A stretch of DNA of 64,000 nt from Steroidobacteraceae bacterium (GTDB lineage: Bacteria; Pseudomonadota; Gammaproteobacteria; Steroidobacterales; Steroidobacteraceae): contig JANWKR010000091.1 of the NCBI GenBank assembly GCA_025451275.1, positions 1 to 64,000 on the forward strand. The letters are read 5' to 3'. The notes beneath the pieces were generated by a model. That model was not told where the DNA came from. It did no database searches and was given only the letters and a program-made list of their open reading frames with translations. Of this stretch, positions 38,774 through 47,452 are shown in pieces. The translations under genes and the position numbers were made by a program. Position 1 is the stretch's first letter, and each line of letters begins with the position of its first letter.

Positions 38774-39135
38774 TCGATCTCGACCTGCGCACCGCGCGGC
38801 AGCTGCGCCACGCCGATGGTCGAGCGCGCCGGGTACGGCTTGGGGCAGTACTGCGCCATGACCTCGTTGATCTTGGCGAAGTGCGACAGGTCGGTGAGGA
38901 AGATGGTGAACTTCACCGCCTGGGCGAGCGAGCCGCCGGCGGCTTCGGCGACCGCCTTGAGATTCTCGAACACGCGGCGCGCCTGCGCCTCGATGTCACC
39001 GGCGACCAGCTGCATGGTGGCCGGGTCGAGCGGCACCTGGCCGGACATATAAACGGTGTCCCCGACGCGCAGCGCCTGGGAATAGGTGCCGATGGCCTGC
39101 GGCGCCCGCTCGGTATGGATGATCTGCCGGCTCAT
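38752..39135 (-). CDS. ridA: Reactive intermediate/imine deaminase RidA
   Basis: 127 residues of the YjgF/YER057c/UK114 family; it hydrolyses enamine/imine products of PLP enzymes such as 2-aminoacrylate. Conserved [52 protein letters not shown] and [22 protein letters not shown] are present, with the active-site Arg in PARST. The ATG 39135 (MSRQIIHTE) was preferred to the longer frame that runs into the spoT end. It sits between spoT and recG, as in pseudomonads. Confidence 0.95.
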   Translation of the reverse strand: MSRQIIHTERAPQAIGTYSQALRVGDTVYMSGQVPLDPATMQLVAGDIEAQARRVFENLKAVAEAAGGSLAQAVKFTIFLTDLSHFAKINEVMAQYCPKPYPARSTIGVAQLPRGAQVEIECVLHLG

Positions 39136-39157
39136 GTCTCGCTCCTGTGCATGGTCG

Positions 39158-41407
39158 TTAGCCGCTCTCTTCGGCGTCGGAGTCGCTGTCCGCCTCGGCA
39201 TCGCCGTCGGCGTCCTGGTCGGCATCGGCGCTGTGCGCTTCGTCGCGCGCGTGGGCGGCGATGGTGCGCGTCAGGCGCGTGACGTCCGGCATGCGGCGGA
39301 TGACGCGCACCAGGCGCGCCAGGTGGCGCCGGTCGCGTACGCGCAGCTCGAACGTCAGTACCGCGGTGTCGGCGTCCTGCTCGTCGATCGACACGTGGTC
39401 GATGTTGGTTTCGGTGCTGGCGATGGCGGCCGCCACCGCCGCCAGCACGCCGGTGCGGTTCACCACGTACACGCGGATCTCGGACGAGAACAGCCGGTCG
39501 GGCGAGGTCTGCCAGCTCACCGGCAGCCAGTTCTCGGGATGCTTGCGGTAGTCCTCGACGTTGACGCAGTTCTCGCGGTGGATGACCACGCCGCGTCCCG
39601 CCGACAGGAAGGCGAAGATCGGGTCATAGGGGATCGGGAAGCAGCAGCGCGCGTAGGTGACCAGCAGGCCCTCGGTGCCGGCAATCGCCAATGGCGCGAG
39701 CTGCGCACCGCCGGTGATCGCCGGCGCGGTCGGCAGCAGGCGCCGCGCCACCAGCGGCGCCAGGCGCTCGCCCAGGCCGATCTTCTCGTACAGCTCGTCG
39801 AGGTCCTTCATGCCGAGCTCGCCGAGCGCGGCGCGCACGACGTCGGCGCGCACGTCCTCGAGCGACAGCGAAAACTCACCCAGCGCCTGCTGCAGCAGCT
39901 TCGAGCCGAGCGCGATGGCCTCGCTGCGGCGCAGACCCTTGAGGTAGTGGCGGATGGCCGTGCGCGCCTTGGCGGTGACGACGAAGTTGACCCACGAGGG
40001 GTTGGGGCTCGCGCCCTTGGCGGTGATGATCTCGACCGTCTGGCCGTTGCGCAGCACGGTGCGCAGCGGCGTCAGCCTCCGGTCGACCTTGGCGGCCACG
40101 CAGCGATTGCCGATGTCGGTATGCACGCTGTAGGCGAAGTCCACCACCGTCGCGCCGGAGGGCAGGCGCAGGATCTGGCCCTTGGGCGTGAAGACGTACA
40201 CCTTGTCGGGGAACAGGTCGACCTTGACGCTCTCGAGGAACTCCTCGGACGAGCCCGCCTCCTGCAGCGACACCAGGTTCGACAGCCACTCGCGCGTGCG
40301 CTGCTGCTGCATCGAGTCCGCATCGCCGCCGGTCTTGTACTTCCAGTGTGCGGCGATGCCGGCCTCGGCCACGCGGTGCATGTCATTGGTACGCAGCTGC
40401 GCCTCGATCGGTACCCCGTTCGGGCCGAACAGCGTGGTGTGCAGCGACTGGTAGCCGTTGACGCGCGGGATCGCGATGTAGTCCTTGAAGCGCCCCGGCA
40501 TGGGCTTGAACACCGAGTGCACCACGCCGACCGCGCGATAGCAGGTGTCGGGCGTGTCGACCACGATGCGGATGCCGTACACGTCGACGATCTCGCTCAG
40601 CGTGGTGCGCTTGCGGCGCATCTTGCGGTAGATGCTGTAGAGGTGCTTCTCGCGCGTGATGACCTGCGCCTGGATGCCGGCCTTGAGCAGCGCCGCGTTC
40701 AGCTGCTGCTCGATCTTCTTCAGGAACTCCTTCTGGTTGCCGCGCGCACGCTTCAGCGCCCGCTCCAGCACCAGGTAGCGGCGCGGGTACAGCGCCTTGA
40801 AGCCGAGGTCCTCGAGCTCGAGCTTGAGGGCGTAGAGACCGAGGCGCTCGGCCAGCGGCGCGTAGATGTCGAGCGTCTCGCGCGCGATCGCCCGGCGGCG
40901 CGCCGGCGCCATGGCCTCGATCGTGCGCATGTTGTGGGTGCGGTCGGCGAGCTTGACGAGGATGACGCGCAGGTCGCGCACCATCGCCAGCAGCATCTTG
41001 CGGAACGACTCCGCCTGCGCCTCCTCGCGGCTCTTGAACTTGATCTGGTCGAGCTTGGTGACGCCGTCGACGATTTCGGCCACGTCGGCGCCGAAGCGCG
41101 ACGCCAGCTGGTCCTTCGGCGTCGGGGTGTCCTCGATGACGTCGTGCAGGATCGCGGCGACGATGGTGTCGGCGTCGAGCCGCAGGTCGGCGAGGATGGC
41201 GGCCGCGGCCACCGGATGGGCGATGAACGGTTCGCCCGACAGGCGCTTCTGGCCGTGGTGCACGGAGGTGCCGAACTCGGCCGCCTCCTTGATGCGCGTC
41301 ACCTGGTCGGGCGGCAGGTAGTCGCCCACGGAGCCGAGCAGCTCCTTCAGCCCCGGAGTGCGTCTTCCGCCGGGTAGCAGTCCCAGGAGCGAAGACGCGT
41401 AGTCCAC
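39158..41407 (-). CDS. spoT: Bifunctional (p)ppGpp synthetase/hydrolase SpoT
   Basis: Makes and breaks the stringent-response alarmone (749 residues). The HD hydrolase site is intact ([31 protein letters not shown]). The synthetase domain has YGIRIVVDT and [21 protein letters not shown]. The RFKD tetrad (R-x-K-D) near residue 300 is the form known from bifunctional enzymes, against E-x-D-D in RelA-only enzymes. A TGS domain ([24 protein letters not shown]) and a C-terminal ACT domain follow. The last 25 or so residues are an Asp/Glu/Ser/Ala-rich tail ([14 protein letters not shown]). GTG start at 41407, 15 bases after rpoZ. Confidence 0.97.
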   Translation of the reverse strand: MDYASSLLGLLPGGRRTPGLKELLGSVGDYLPPDQVTRIKEAAEFGTSVHHGQKRLSGEPFIAHPVAAAAILADLRLDADTIVAAILHDVIEDTPTPKDQLASRFGADVAEIVDGVTKLDQIKFKSREEAQAESFRKMLLAMVRDLRVILVKLADRTHNMRTIEAMAPARRRAIARETLDIYAPLAERLGLYALKLELEDLGFKALYPRRYLVLERALKRARGNQKEFLKKIEQQLNAALLKAGIQAQVITREKHLYSIYRKMRRKRTTLSEIVDVYGIRIVVDTPDTCYRAVGVVHSVFKPMPGRFKDYIAIPRVNGYQSLHTTLFGPNGVPIEAQLRTNDMHRVAEAGIAAHWKYKTGGDADSMQQQRTREWLSNLVSLQEAGSSEEFLESVKVDLFPDKVYVFTPKGQILRLPSGATVVDFAYSVHTDIGNRCVAAKVDRRLTPLRTVLRNGQTVEIITAKGASPNPSWVNFVVTAKARTAIRHYLKGLRRSEAIALGSKLLQQALGEFSLSLEDVRADVVRAALGELGMKDLDELYEKIGLGERLAPLVARRLLPTAPAITGGAQLAPLAIAGTEGLLVTYARCCFPIPYDPIFAFLSAGRGVVIHRENCVNVEDYRKHPENWLPVSWQTSPDRLFSSEIRVYVVNRTGVLAAVAAAIASTETNIDHVSIDEQDADTAVLTFELRVRDRRHLARLVRVIRRMPDVTRLTRTIAAHARDEAHSADADQDADGDAEADSDSDAEESG

Positions 41408-41422
41408 GGGCTGGCCCTTGGG

Positions 41423-41701
41423 TCAGTCTCCGAGGCCGAACTGCGGCGCGCGGAAGGTCGACTGGTTGTCGGCGTCGGGCACCGGCACTTCAGGTGCGGG
41501 CTCGGGCTCGCGCAGCATCTCGGCGGTGATGTTGCCGGCGGCGATCTCGCGCAGCGCCAGCACGGTCGCCTTGTCGTTCTCGAGCGGCAGCGTCGCTTCC
41601 GCGCCGTTGGCGAGGCGGCGCGCGCGCTGCGCGGCCAGCAGCACGAGCTGGAACAGGTTGTCGACGTTCTGCAGGCAGTCTTCTACGGTGATACGGGCCA
41701 T
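41423..41701 (-). CDS. rpoZ: RNA polymerase omega subunit
   Basis: 92 residues. MARITVEDCLQNVDNLFQLV and LLAAQRARRLANG are the conserved beta'-clamping segment, followed by ENDKATVLALREIAAGNI. Omega helps assemble core polymerase and forms part of the ppGpp site, fitting its place between gmk and spoT. The start ATG 41701 is set by homology; an upstream in-frame start would add eight residues. Confidence 0.96.
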   Translation of the reverse strand: MARITVEDCLQNVDNLFQLVLLAAQRARRLANGAEATLPLENDKATVLALREIAAGNITAEMLREPEPAPEVPVPDADNQSTFRAPQFGLGD

Positions 41702-41749
41702 GGTTCGCTCAAGGTTGGGAGGCACCGCGGCAGGTGCGCAGGGTCGTTA

Positions 41750-41755
41750 ATAATA
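41750..41755 (-). promoter_or_regulatory. Possible rpoZ -10 element (TATTAT)
   Basis: An AT-rich TATTATTAA stands out in the 96-base gmk-rpoZ gap, about 49 bases before the rpoZ ATG. No convincing -35 was found. Confidence 0.3.
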
Positions 41756-41797
41756 CGCGAAAAGTGCCTGCCGCGGCCAGCGCAGCGGGGAGCGCGC

Positions 41798-42418
41798 TCA
41801 GACGGGTGCGAGCAGCTCGCCGAGCAGCGGCGCCAGCTCCGGACGGGTGCTCTTAAGGTCGGCGCCCTGACCGGCGATGATGCGGCGGAGTTCGCCGACT
41901 GCCTTGTCGAAGTCGTCGTTGACCACCACGTAGTCGAACTCGCGGTAGTGGGACATGTCGGCGGCCGCGTCCTTGAGGCGCCGGGCGATGACCTCCGCGG
42001 TGTCGGTGGCGCGCCGCGCCAGACGCTCGGCCAGGGAGTGGCGCGAGGGCGGCAGGACAAAGATGCTCACGCAGCGTGGCATGCCGCGCCGCACCTGCTG
42101 CGCGCCCTGCCAGTCGATCTCGAGCAGCACGTCGTGGCCGTCGGCCAGCTGCTCGGCCACGAAAGGCCGCGAGGTGCCGTAGTAGTTGTCGAACACGCGC
42201 GCGGACTCGAGGAACTCCCCGCGCTGGGCGAGCTCCTGGAATTCCGCCAGCGGCAGGAAGTGGTACTCGCGCCCCTGCTGCTCGTTGGGACGCCGCAGCC
42301 GGGTGGTGTGCGAGATCGACAGCCGCAGGTTCGGCTCACTGGCGAGCAGCGCCTTAACCAGCGTGGTCTTGCCGGCGCCGGAGGGCGCCGAGATCACGAA
42401 CAGCGTCCCGGCTCTCAT
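41798..42418 (-). CDS. gmk: Guanylate kinase
   Basis: Phosphorylates GMP to GDP with ATP (206 residues). P-loop SAPSGAGKTTL at the N-terminus; the GMP-binding segment is LRLSISHTTRLRRPNEQQGREYHFL; VLLEIDWQGAQQVRR and IFVLPPSRHSLAERLARRATDT follow. The ATG at 42418 overlaps the rdgB stop (ATGA). Standard gmk-rpoZ-spoT order. Confidence 0.97.
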   Translation of the reverse strand: MRAGTLFVISAPSGAGKTTLVKALLASEPNLRLSISHTTRLRRPNEQQGREYHFLPLAEFQELAQRGEFLESARVFDNYYGTSRPFVAEQLADGHDVLLEIDWQGAQQVRRGMPRCVSIFVLPPSRHSLAERLARRATDTAEVIARRLKDAAADMSHYREFDYVVVNDDFDKAVGELRRIIAGQGADLKSTRPELAPLLGELLAPV

Positions 42419-43026
42419 GGGGCGGCAATATAGCCCGCGCCTTTGAGCATCGCGACGAGGGCGGTGAGCGCCTGACCACGGTGGCTGACGGTGTTCTTCT
42501 CCGCGGCCGGCAGCTCCGCGGCGGTGCGTTGCTCGCCCTCGGGCACGAACACCGGGTCGTAACCGAAGCCGCCGCTGCCGCGCCCGGCGTGGACGATATG
42601 GCCCTCCCAGGTTCCGTGCGCGATGAGCGGTGCCTGGTCCCCGACGCTGCGCACCCAGACGATGACGCACTGGTAGCGGGCCTGGCGGTAGCTGTCCGGT
42701 ACCCCGGCCAGCTCGCGCAGCAGCAGGCGGGTGTTTTCTGCGTCGTTCGCCGCGGGCCCGGCGAAGCGCGCCGACCACACCCCGGGGCGGCCGCCGAGGG
42801 CATCCACCTCGATCCCCGAGTCGTCCGCCAGCGCCGGCAGGCGGGCGTGCCGCGCCGCGTGGCGCGCCTTGAGGAGTGCGTTCTCCACGAACGTGGCGCC
42901 GGTCTCCTCGGCGGGCTCGATGCCGAAGGCGCTCTGGGGGGTCAGCTCGAGCGCCAGCGGTGCCAGCAGCTGGGCGAACTCGCGCAGCTTGCCGGGATTG
43001 CCGCTCGCCAGCACTGCGCGCGTCAA
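42415..43026 (-). CDS. rdgB: dITP/XTP pyrophosphatase (RdgB/Ham1)
   Basis: Removes non-canonical purine nucleotides such as dITP and XTP from the pool (203 residues). [11 protein letters not shown] at the N-terminus binds triphosphate, [15 protein letters not shown] holds the catalytic Asp, and [17 protein letters not shown] and [11 protein letters not shown] are signature motifs. The start appears to be TTG 43026, overlapping the rph TGA as TTGA; it places [10 protein letters not shown] in register with the family. GTG 43014 is the alternative. Confidence 0.95.
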   Translation of the reverse strand: MTRAVLASGNPGKLREFAQLLAPLALELTPQSAFGIEPAEETGATFVENALLKARHAARHARLPALADDSGIEVDALGGRPGVWSARFAGPAANDAENTRLLLRELAGVPDSYRQARYQCVIVWVRSVGDQAPLIAHGTWEGHIVHAGRGSGGFGYDPVFVPEGEQRTAAELPAAEKNTVSHRGQALTALVAMLKGAGYIAAP

Positions 43027-43739
43027 CCGAGCGCCTGCGCCTGCAGTGCGAACAGCTCGCCGATGCCGTGCGCGGCGAGGTTGAGGAGCGCGTCGAGCTC
43101 GTGACGGCGGAAGGCATGGCCCTCGGCCGTGCCCTGGATCTCGACGAACCCGCCGCCGTTGTTCATGACGACGTTCATGTCGGTCTCGGCCTGCGAGTCC
43201 TCGGCGTAGTCCAGATCCAGCACCGGTTCCCCGGCATAGATGCCGACCGACACCGCGGCCACCTGGCCGTGCAGCGGGCTGGCAGGGATCAGGCGACGGC
43301 GCACGAGCTGCTCGCACGCCTCGGCGAGCGCCACGTAGGCGCCGGTGATCGAGGCGGTACGTGTGCCGCCGTCCGCCTGCAGCACGTCGCAGTCGAGCGT
43401 GACGGTGCGCTCGCCGAGCGCCTTGAGGTCGGCGACCGCGCGCAGCGCGCGGCCGATCAGGCGCTGGATCTCCTGGGTACGCCCGGTCTGCTTGCCGCGC
43501 GCCGCCTCGCGCGCCGTACGGGTGTGAGTCGCGCGCGGCAGCATGCCGTACTCGGCGGTGATCCACCCTTGTGCCTTACCGCGCAGGAACTGCGGCACGG
43601 TGTCCTCGACGCTCGCGGTGCACAGCACGTGGGTATCGCCGAACTGCACCAGCACCGACCCTTCCGCGTGGCGGGTGGGCCGGCGCGTGAAGCGCACGGC
43701 GCGCAGCTCGTCGGGGCGGCGTCCGGAGGGTCTGGCCAC
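43023..43739 (-). CDS. rph: Ribonuclease PH
   Basis: A phosphorolytic 3'-5' exoribonuclease for tRNA 3' ends (238 residues). Typical [19 protein letters not shown] start, [55 protein letters not shown] and [20 protein letters not shown] are present, and [18 protein letters not shown] carries metal ligands. GTG start. It lies between a PP2C phosphatase gene and rdgB on the same strand. Confidence 0.97.
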   Translation of the reverse strand: MARPSGRRPDELRAVRFTRRPTRHAEGSVLVQFGDTHVLCTASVEDTVPQFLRGKAQGWITAEYGMLPRATHTRTAREAARGKQTGRTQEIQRLIGRALRAVADLKALGERTVTLDCDVLQADGGTRTASITGAYVALAEACEQLVRRRLIPASPLHGQVAAVSVGIYAGEPVLDLDYAEDSQAETDMNVVMNNGGGFVEIQGTAEGHAFRRHELDALLNLAAHGIGELFALQAQALG

Positions 43740-43748
43740 CGCGCGCTC

Positions 43749-44492
43749 CTAGGCGCCCAGCCAGCGCAGCGCCGCCGCCGAGGTGTTGTCGCTCGAGCTG
43801 CCGGAGCGCTTCACCGCCCGCTCGCCGAGCGTCAGCAGCTTCTCGCGCAGCGCGCCGCCGCCGCCGAGCTCGGCCACGATCTCGCTGTCCTTGAGCGAGC
43901 CCCACAGGCCGTCGGTGCACACCAGCAGCACGTCGTCGGGCTCGAGCGGCCGGCGCCGCGACAGCGACATGTCCGGCAGGATCGGATCGCCACCCAGGCA
44001 GCACTCGACGAAGTTGCGCATCGGGTGATTGTGCGCCTGCTCGGCCGAGATCAGTCCCTCGCGCAGCAGCAGCTCGACGTGGCTGTGGTCGCGGCTGCGG
44101 GTCACCAGCGTGCTGCCGCGCACGTGGTACAGGCGGCTGTCGCCGACGTGCGCCCACCAGCTGGCGTTCTGCTGGATCAGGCACACGGCGCAGGTGGCGC
44201 GCGGGCGCTGCTCGAGCGGCAGCTGCGCGCCGAGCTTGACCACCTCTTCGTGCGCGCGCCCCAGCGTCAGGTGCAGGAAGCCGAGCGGGTCGAACAGCGG
44301 CTGTGGCGAGTGCCAGAAGGCCTCTACGATCACCTGCTGCGTGACCTGCGCCGCGCGCGCACCGTCGGCGTGGCCGCCCATGCCGTCGACCACCACCAGC
44401 AGCGCTGCCTGCTCGGCCACCGCGGCGGTGACCCGGTCCTGGTTCTCCTCGCGGCCTCCGAGCAGCGTGATATCGGCGTATTCGACCCGCAA
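43749..44492 (-). CDS. PP2C-family serine/threonine protein phosphatase
   Basis: 247 residues with the metal-dependent phosphatase motifs: GGREENQDRV (first Asp), VVVDGMGGHADG, WAHVGDSRLYHVR, TRDHSHVE, VLLVCTDGLWGSL and SGSSSDNTSAAAL. It resembles the PppA/Stp-type bacterial phosphatases that oppose PknB-like kinases; no kinase gene is in the window. The start is TTG at 44492 (MRVEYADITLLGGREE), the only start that keeps the first catalytic Asp region; a GGAA lies about 10 bases ahead. Divergent from yicC. Confidence 0.9.
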   Translation of the reverse strand: MRVEYADITLLGGREENQDRVTAAVAEQAALLVVVDGMGGHADGARAAQVTQQVIVEAFWHSPQPLFDPLGFLHLTLGRAHEEVVKLGAQLPLEQRPRATCAVCLIQQNASWWAHVGDSRLYHVRGSTLVTRSRDHSHVELLLREGLISAEQAHNHPMRNFVECCLGGDPILPDMSLSRRRPLEPDDVLLVCTDGLWGSLKDSEIVAELGGGGALREKLLTLGERAVKRSGSSSDNTSAAALRWLGA

Positions 44493-44555
44493 GAAGGATT
44501 CCGTGTGTCTGTTAGACTGCGTCTGCGCTTTATATCACCTGCGACGAGCGCCAGC

Positions 44556-45422
44556 ATGATCGCGAGCATGACCGGCTTCGCGCGCCGTGAATCCAGCGGG
44601 CCGTGGGGCACGCTGGTGTGCGAGCTGCGCAGCGTCAACCACCGCTTCCTCGAGGCCGGCTTCCGCCTGCCGGACGAGCTGCGCGCGGCCGAGACCGAGC
44701 TGCGTGCGCGCCTCGCGCGGCACCTGCGGCGCGGCAAGGTCGACTGCACCCTGACCTACCGCCGCGCGCCCGGCGCCGGCGGCACGCTCGAAGTGGATGC
44801 CGCCGCGCTCGAGCGGCTGCTCGGCGCGCTGCAAGTGGTGTCGCGGGCGATCCGTGAGCCCGCCACCGTGAGCGCGCTCGAAGTGCTGCGCTGGCCCGGC
44901 GTGCTACGCGAGGACGGCGGTGGCGGAGAGCAGCTGCTGGACGCGGCCTACGCGGTGTTCGATGCGACGCTTACCGAGCTGGCGGCGGCGCGGGCGCGCG
45001 AGGGAGCGCGGCTGCGCGAGCTGCTGGAGCAGCGCTGCACCGCGCTCGAGGCGCTGCTGCAGGACGTGCGTGCGCGGCTGCCCGAGATGCAGGCCCACGT
45101 GCGTGCGCGCCTCGAAGCGCGCGTCGCGGAGCTCACCGCCAGCGTCGACCCCGAGCGCCTCGAGCAGGAACTGGCGCTGCTGCTGCAGCGGCTCGACGTC
45201 GACGAGGAGCTCGAGCGCCTCGGCGGCCACCTCACCGAGGTGCGGCGCGTGATCGACGGCAGCGAGCCGGCCGGCCGCCGCCTCGACTTCCTCATGCAGG
45301 AGCTCAACCGCGAGGCCAACACGCTGTCCTCGAAGTCGCAGGACCTCGAGACCACGCGCAGCGCGGTGGACATGAAGGTCGTCATCGAGCAGATGCGCGA
45401 GCAGGTGCAGAACGCGGAGTAG
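44556..45422 (+). CDS. yicC: YicC/YloC family endoribonuclease
   Basis: 288 residues. The conserved start MIASMTGFARRE, LVCELRSVNHRFLEAGFRLP, GKVDCTLTYRR, the coiled-coil middle (LRELLEQRCTALEALLQDVRARLPEM) and the end LDFLMQELNREANTLSSKS, then MKVVIEQMREQVQNAE, are those of YicC, an RNase first studied in E. coli and Bacillus. The frame is open far upstream, but ATG 44556 starts the family homology. After its TAG the same frame runs into a remnant of an ORF6N protein. Confidence 0.95.
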   Translation: MIASMTGFARRESSGPWGTLVCELRSVNHRFLEAGFRLPDELRAAETELRARLARHLRRGKVDCTLTYRRAPGAGGTLEVDAAALERLLGALQVVSRAIREPATVSALEVLRWPGVLREDGGGGEQLLDAAYAVFDATLTELAAARAREGARLRELLEQRCTALEALLQDVRARLPEMQAHVRARLEARVAELTASVDPERLEQELALLLQRLDVDEELERLGGHLTEVRRVIDGSEPAGRRLDFLMQELNREANTLSSKSQDLETTRSAVDMKVVIEQMREQVQNAE

Positions 45423-45440
45423 CGTCCAGCGCCATCTAGG

Positions 45441-45647
45441 CTTGCTTCTAACAGAGAGTTAGCCCGTCAGTTTGCGCAGCTGGAAGCTCGCCCAGGCAAG
45501 AAACTCGCCGACCATGACCAGAGCATCGCCGCTATTCTCTCGGCGATCCGCCAACTAATGGACCCCCCGTCCGCGAGGGGCCGCCCAATTGGGTTTACGG
45601 CGGATCTGGGCAAGAAGAAATCGTCGTGCTCAGTAGGCGGCCGTTAG
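45441..45647 (+). pseudogene. C-terminal remnant of an ORF6N-domain (KilA-N-like, phage-type) protein
   Basis: A 68-codon stretch with no start codon of its own, ending TAG 45645-45647. It reads LASNRELARQFAQLEARPGK, then AAILSAIRQLMDPPS and RGRPIGFTADLGKKK. This matches from memory the tail of ORF6N-domain proteins, which end LASxxELARKLxELE ... AIRxLMxPPEPxxRPIGF. The DNA-binding N-terminal domain is absent, so this is a decayed fragment of a mobile or phage-borne gene. It lies in the yicC frame just after the yicC stop, probably by chance. The sequence AACTGACCCCTGTTA (about 45675-45690) resembles the edge of a repetitive element, without proof. Confidence 0.7.
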
Positions 45648-45809
45648 CGTGCTGCATCACATGAACACCGAGCCGAACTGACCCCTGTTACGCGTGCGCG
45701 TGTATGCCGCGCCGCGCGCGCCGGGGCCGAGCCGTTTTATGGCGGCGATGTACGCGCGTCCGCGGCGGCGCGAACGCAGGCCGGAACTCGGCGGCGCTGA
45801 ATCCGGTAG
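45648..45809. other. Intergenic spacer without recognised gene
   Basis: Between the ORF6N remnant and the cupin terminator. I see no coding frame with family resemblance and no tRNA. Confidence 0.5.
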
Positions 45810-45833
45810 GGCGCCGGCCGTGTGGCCGGCGCC
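45810..45833 (-). terminator. Hairpin downstream of the cupin gene
   Basis: A perfect 10-base GC stem (45810-45819 with 45824-45833) and a 4-base loop, 13 bases after the cupin stop on the minus strand. There is no T-run, so termination would be weak or factor-assisted. Confidence 0.45.
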
Positions 45834-45846
45834 GCCGGTCTGTCAG

Positions 45847-46329
45847 CTAGGGTTTGGCGCTCTTGCTCGGATCGTCGGCCGGGTTGACGTAGGTGAGCGC
45901 GAACGGGCCCTGCAGGTGCACCTGGATGGTCGCGCCCGTGGTCGTCCACGCGTAGTGATGCATCGTGGCCGGCGCCACGGCGTAACCACCGGCGGTGAGT
46001 GTCTGGCCGTGAGCAGGATCGAGGGTGTCGCCCATGCCGATGCCGAGCGAGCCGGCGAGCACCGTGACGTGCTCGTCGGTCGGGTGCCAGTGCGGCGGGA
46101 TCTTGTAGCCGGCGGGCATCTTCAGGCGCACGGTGACGAGTCCCTTGCCGGCCGGGTCGCCGTCGATCACGGCGAACTTGGCGCCGGCCGGCAGTATCGG
46201 CGGCGGCGCGCCCCATTTGACGGACTTGCCACTGTCGAGCAGGTGATGATCGCCCGCGGTGTCGGCGGCTGCGACTACCGCGAGCGCCGACAGCGCCAGC
46301 GCCGCAAGCGGCAGTACGTTGGTCTTCAT
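45847..46329 (-). CDS. Exported cupin domain protein
   Basis: 160 residues: signal peptide about 1-22 (LPLAALALSALAVVAAA) and a single cupin barrel. Metal-binding residues occur in IPPHWHPTDEHVTVLAGS (HxH and a following Glu-His) and in VAPATMHHYAWTT. This is the layout of small periplasmic cupins of unknown activity. A GC hairpin (46343-46359, six-base stem) lies in its leader 13 bases before the start. Monocistronic by appearance, divergent from the methyltransferase gene. Confidence 0.85.
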   Translation of the reverse strand: MKTNVLPLAALALSALAVVAAADTAGDHHLLDSGKSVKWGAPPPILPAGAKFAVIDGDPAGKGLVTVRLKMPAGYKIPPHWHPTDEHVTVLAGSLGIGMGDTLDPAHGQTLTAGGYAVAPATMHHYAWTTTGATIQVHLQGPFALTYVNPADDPSKSAKP

Positions 46330-46471
46330 TAGAGTGCTCCGTGGGGGCGCAAGGCCCCCGTGTCTCCCAGCGCGTAACGCTACCCCGCCCTGCGTAGGCG
46401 GTAATGCCTGACCGTCCGGATGTGTTATCCCGCGACCCGAATTCTTCCGCGGCCCGGCCGCGGGCGGCCAC

Positions 46472-46477
46472 TATACT
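46472..46477 (+). promoter_or_regulatory. Probable -10 element (TATACT) of the sugar O-methyltransferase gene
   Basis: A near-consensus TATACT 42 bases before ATG 46520; the -35 region is GC-rich and not recognisable. Confidence 0.4.
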
Positions 46478-46519
46478 GGCGCGCGCCGGGGCGGAGCCGG
46501 ACGCGAGAATGCACACCTC

Positions 46520-47452
46520 ATGACCAGCGCAGCGAAGAGCGGAGCCCATTCCGTGGTGCGGCGCATGGCCGCCAAGCTCCTGGGCGACTACCGGCCGCCG
46601 GCGCTCAGCCACACGCACGAGCTGCTGCAGGAACTGGCGGCGGCGCAAGGCGCCGCGGCCGGCGAGGAGTGGGCCGCGTTCAGCGTGGCCATCAGCGATG
46701 CCTTGCGGAAGCAGGGCGCGGACGGCTTCCTGCGGCTGCCGCCGATCGCCAAGACGGTGCATTCGCGGCAGCGCAGCCTCGCGCCAAGGTATCTGTCGTA
46801 CCTGCTGCGCTCCGCGCACTTCACGCCGGCGCTGCAGAAGGCACTCACCGAATCGCCGGTCGGTCAGCCGCTCGTCAACCCGTACTACCCGTGGAGCAGT
46901 CCGCTGCTGGTGCAGCACGGCTATCATTTGGTGCGGCTGCTGGAGGCGACTGACTTCGACCTGGCACGCATCCGCCTGGTCACCGACTTCGGGGGCGGCT
47001 ACGGCAGTTTCTGCCGCCTGCTGCGCAATCTCGGCTACCGCCAGCGCTACCTGATCTGCGACCTGCCGGTGATGTGCGCACTGCAGCGTTTCTACCTGCG
47101 CAACGTGTTTCCCAGCGGTGCGGACGGACAGCCGCCGGATAACGTGCAGTGGCTCAGCGGCGACATGCAGGCGACGCTGCGCCGCGAGACCGCGCAGGCG
47201 CGCCCCGCGCTGTTCGTCGCAACCTGGTCGCTGAGCGAGTCGCCGCTCGCGGTACGCAACGAAGTCGCAGCGGCGCTGCCCGGGTACGCCTACGTGCTGT
47301 GCGCCTACCAACGCGCCTTCGGTACCTACGACAACCACGCGTATTTCACGGCGCTGGCTCAATCGTTGCCACAGTTCGAGTGGCGGCACGCCGAGTGCCC
47401 GGTCTACGCCAACAACTTCTACCTCATCGGGCGCAACCGCGCCGCCGGCTAG
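46520..47452 (+). CDS. Putative sugar O-methyltransferase
   Basis: 310 residues, cytoplasmic. The SAM-binding core is VTDFGGGYGSFCRLLRNLGYRQRYLICDLP, then VQWLSGDM and LFVATWSLSESPLAVRNEV. The N-terminal third (LSYLLRSAHFTPALQKALTE, YYPWSSPLLVQHGYHL) is helical. This resembles the putative sugar O-methyltransferase family (TIGR04371-like) found with polysaccharide genes, but no such genes are near, so the substrate is unknown. Its TAG shares the tetranucleotide CTAG with the convergent oxidoreductase stop. Confidence 0.75.
   Translation: MTSAAKSGAHSVVRRMAAKLLGDYRPPALSHTHELLQELAAAQGAAAGEEWAAFSVAISDALRKQGADGFLRLPPIAKTVHSRQRSLAPRYLSYLLRSAHFTPALQKALTESPVGQPLVNPYYPWSSPLLVQHGYHLVRLLEATDFDLARIRLVTDFGGGYGSFCRLLRNLGYRQRYLICDLPVMCALQRFYLRNVFPSGADGQPPDNVQWLSGDMQATLRRETAQARPALFVATWSLSESPLAVRNEVAAALPGYAYVLCAYQRAFGTYDNHAYFTALAQSLPQFEWRHAECPVYANNFYLIGRNRAAG

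Noticed and set aside
45694-46332. A 212-codon plus-strand frame over the cupin gene
   Set aside because: Antisense shadow of the cupin gene, which has a clear signal peptide and metal motifs.
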